Made by a program: the position numbers and the translations under genes. Under the pieces are notes generated by a model. It did not search any database. It was not told where the DNA came from and saw only the letters and a list, made by a program, of their open reading frames with translations. From the NCBI GenBank assembly GCA_000403035.1, contig AQSL01000145.1, positions 1-25,416 of the forward strand: a DNA stretch of 25,416 nucleotides, in the 5' to 3' direction. Positions 23,572-25,416 of the stretch are shown here, piece after piece. Position 1 is the first letter of the stretch. Each line of letters opens with the position of its first letter. This DNA comes from Candidatus Latescibacter anaerobius SCGC AAA252-E07 (GTDB lineage: Bacteria > Latescibacterota > Latescibacteria > Latescibacterales > Latescibacteraceae).

Positions 23572-24450
23572 TCATCTGAACTGTCTCATACGCTTTTGAA
23601 AGAACCGTATTAATTCGTCTTCATAGGATTTTCCAGTTCTCAGTGAAATCTGATCCAATCCGGTACGATTGAATAACTCTGACAACTCCCTGTTTCTCTC
23701 TTGCATGTGCATCCAGTATTTTTTTCTCACAGTTTTCGAAGAAGTATCTACATAACAAATTTCTCCGGTTTCTGCATCCTCCAGAGCAATCACACCTGAG
23801 TCACTCAGTGCTTCCTCACGTTCATCTCGTATAATTATTGCGATTAAATCATGTTTACGGGCTGTTACACTGAGAGCTTTTTCAAATCCGGCGTCCATGA
23901 AATCGGATATAAGGAAGATAATCGCCTTCCGTTTCAGCATGCTGTTCACATGTTCTATCGCAGCTGTAATATTGGTGCGTTTACCCTGCGGTTTGAAATA
24001 GAGAATTTCACGAATTACCCGCAGTACATGTTTCTTGCCCTTCTGCGGTGGAATATAGAGCTCGATCTGGTCGGTGAATATTATCAGGCCGACACGATCA
24101 TTATTCTTTATGGCGCTGAAGGCAAGCACGGCAGAAACCTCTGCTGCAAGTTCACCCTTAAACGTGCCGCGGCTGCCGAAAATCCCGCTTCCCGAAGCAT
24201 CCACAAGCAGCATAACGGTCAGTTCACGTTCCTCATCGAACGTCTTGATGTAAGGTGCTCCCATACGTGCGGTGACATTCCAGTCAATAAAACGTACATC
24301 ATCACCGATTCCATATTCTCTGACCTCGGCGAATTCTATTCCTCTTCCCTTGAAAACCGAATGATATTCGCCGCTGAAAACATCGTTAACAAGCCGTTTT
24401 GTCCTTAGCTCTATTCCCTTGACCTTTTTGAAAATCTCTTCAGGAAGCAT
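23572..24450 (-). CDS. DUF58 protein of the MoxR/Bat cluster
   Basis: A 292-residue cytoplasmic protein of the DUF58 family, which carries a von Willebrand-like fold. The family block GRGIEFAEVREYGIGDDVR is at 36-53, followed by IDWNVTARMG and the FDEERE segment. The metal-site motif D84-x-S86-x-S88 (DASGS) and ISDF further on are present. It lacks the membrane helices of BatA and BatB. DUF58 genes normally follow moxR directly, as here, though a 384-base gap intervenes. Only a weak ribosome site is visible. It is thought to be a client or adaptor of MoxR; experimental evidence is thin. Confidence 0.92.
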   Translation of the reverse strand: MLPEEIFKKVKGIELRTKRLVNDVFSGEYHSVFKGRGIEFAEVREYGIGDDVRFIDWNVTARMGAPYIKTFDEERELTVMLLVDASGSGIFGSRGTFKGELAAEVSAVLAFSAIKNNDRVGLIIFTDQIELYIPPQKGKKHVLRVIREILYFKPQGKRTNITAAIEHVNSMLKRKAIIFLISDFMDAGFEKALSVTARKHDLIAIIIRDEREEALSDSGVIALEDAETGEICYVDTSSKTVRKKYWMHMQERNRELSELFNRTGLDQISLRTGKSYEDELIRFFQKRMRQFR

Positions 24451-24834
24451 ATATATGCCCGGTGCAATTTATATAAATAATGAAAAAAGATTTAAAAAAT
24501 TCTTCCAAAAACGAACTGAAAATCCAGCTCTTTAGTATGTGTAAAAAAATATATCACACAAAATAACAGGATACGCCATAATGCTGAAAAATCCGCCGAT
24601 TACGGATACATTGAAGACATTATAGAGTAAACACTGAAACGAATTATAAAACAGTTAGTATAAGCAAATATATTCTGGTATCCTATCAAAATTTCACGTA
24701 CTTGTCGATAGATTTTTGACGTACGATTTTGGTATCCTTATTCTTCATTCAATTTCCAACGGACAATGGTCATGTGTACTTCGTACATTTTTTTGGATTA
24801 ATGTATAACAATATTCTTTGATTATATTGTGAAG
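24451..24834. other. Intergenic gap between moxR and the DUF58 gene
   Basis: 384 bases with no credible gene on either strand. It contains TGGTATCCT twice (24676-24684 and 24730-24738) and ACGTAC twice (24696-24701 and 24719-24724) between those copies. The arrangement could be a regulator-binding region ahead of the DUF58 gene. It is AT-rich and shows no hairpin followed by a T-run after moxR. It does not contain the palindromic repeat found at 15702-15913. Confidence 0.5.
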
Positions 24835-25416
24835 TTATGGTACTTTTACGTTTTCAAAGATTTTCTTGATAATGTCGTCTGTCGTTTTTTCTTCAGCTTC
24901 GGCTTCGTACGAAAGAATAATTCTATGGCGCAATATATCGGCACCGATAACTTTCACATCCTCGGGAGTGGCATACCCCCTTCCTCTCAGGAAAGCATGC
25001 GCTTTTGCCGCAAGCGAAAGATAAATTGAAGCACGAGGCGAGGCGCCGTATTCTATTAAATCCGATAATTCCTCGAGACCGCTTTCGGATGGAGTTCTTG
25101 TAGCAAAAACTATGTCCAGTATATACTGTTTCAACTTCTCATCCATATACACGGTATCGATGACTTTACGAATGTGTATAATCTGATCCGGTTGGATTAC
25201 CGGTTTAATCTCTACCGGTGGTTTTGATACGAATCGATCCAGTATATGGAATTCTTCATCTTTCGTGGGATAATGTACGAGAACTTTGAGCATGAACCGG
25301 TCTACCTGTGCTTCAGGCAGGGGATAAGTTCCTTCCTGTTCAATAGGATTCTGGGTTGCAAGAACGAGGAAAGGATCTTTCATCGGATAGGTGGTGTTTC
25401 CGATAGTGACCTGATG
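24835..25416 (-). CDS. moxR: MoxR-family AAA+ ATPase (partial, 5' end outside window)
   Basis: The C-terminal 193 residues are visible, and the frame stays open to the right edge. Recognisable MoxR features are ATQNPIEQEGTYPLPEAQVDRF (split as sensor 1 and arginine-finger region), the HYPTKDEE segment and the lid domain with GASPRASIYLSLAAKAHA, where sensor 2 arginine lies. The end, RHRIILSYEAEAEEKTTDDII, is typical. Walker A and B lie beyond the edge. MoxR ATPases act as chaperone-like machines on VWA-domain partners, here the DUF58 protein, BatA and BatB. It is the first visible gene of the minus-strand cluster. Confidence 0.93.
   Translation of the reverse strand, partial: HQVTIGNTTYPMKDPFLVLATQNPIEQEGTYPLPEAQVDRFMLKVLVHYPTKDEEFHILDRFVSKPPVEIKPVIQPDQIIHIRKVIDTVYMDEKLKQYILDIVFATRTPSESGLEELSDLIEYGASPRASIYLSLAAKAHAFLRGRGYATPEDVKVIGADILRHRIILSYEAEAEEKTTDDIIKKIFENVKVP

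Overview
The window shows 20 complete protein-coding genes and one cut by the right edge. Base composition is moderately AT-rich, genes are densely packed, and many starts are GTG or TTG chosen by good Shine-Dalgarno sequences. I see no rRNA, tRNA, CRISPR array, transposase or phage gene. It reads as chromosomal DNA of an uncultured Gram-negative bacterium. The set points to the FCB/PVC side of the tree: a complete Bat (aerotolerance-type) operon, a Gld-type ABC transporter with a DUF4340 protein, a Minf_1886/TIGR04138-type small protein, and HD-GYP and HDOD signalling proteins. The lineage is inference; no marker gene settles it.

Left part, plus strand (1-11164). The sequence opens with the truncated right part of a dispersed palindromic repeat. 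After it come a COG0731-type radical SAM protein, a receiver/HD-GYP/HDOD fusion, a type I-beta DAHP synthase (aroF; its metal ligands fall at the same residue numbers as in the Thermotoga enzyme), and a short KamA-family radical SAM/PLP aminomutase. Next is a likely transcription unit of a TIGR04138-type protein, ComM/YifB and a second HD-GYP protein (receiver-GAF-HD-GYP). A three-gene envelope-stress unit follows: ECF sigma factor, zinc-finger membrane anti-sigma factor and a Spy/CpxP-like periplasmic protein. It is preceded by two palindromes and a candidate ECF-type promoter.

Right part, minus strand (25416-11243). Read in transcription order: moxR (partial), DUF58 protein, an unrecognised conserved soluble protein, ABC-2 ATPase, ABC-2 permease, GldG-like protein, DUF4340 protein, a short BatD-like membrane protein, batA, batB, batC, batD and batE. 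Most junctions are overlapping or within about 20 bases, so large parts are probably co-transcribed. Larger gaps are moxR/DUF58 (384 bp), the unknown protein/ABC ATPase (225 bp) and batA/batB (350 bp). The last gap holds a second, complete copy of the palindromic repeat.

Points most worth a second look: (1) the two-copy repeat family with conserved arms and a variable centre; (2) the Gld-type ABC/DUF4340 module inserted inside the MoxR-DUF58-Bat cluster; (3) two HD-GYP proteins whose receiver domains both lack the phospho-accepting aspartate; (4) a DUF4340 protein made of three complete internal repeats; (5) a conserved protein of unknown function within the cluster.
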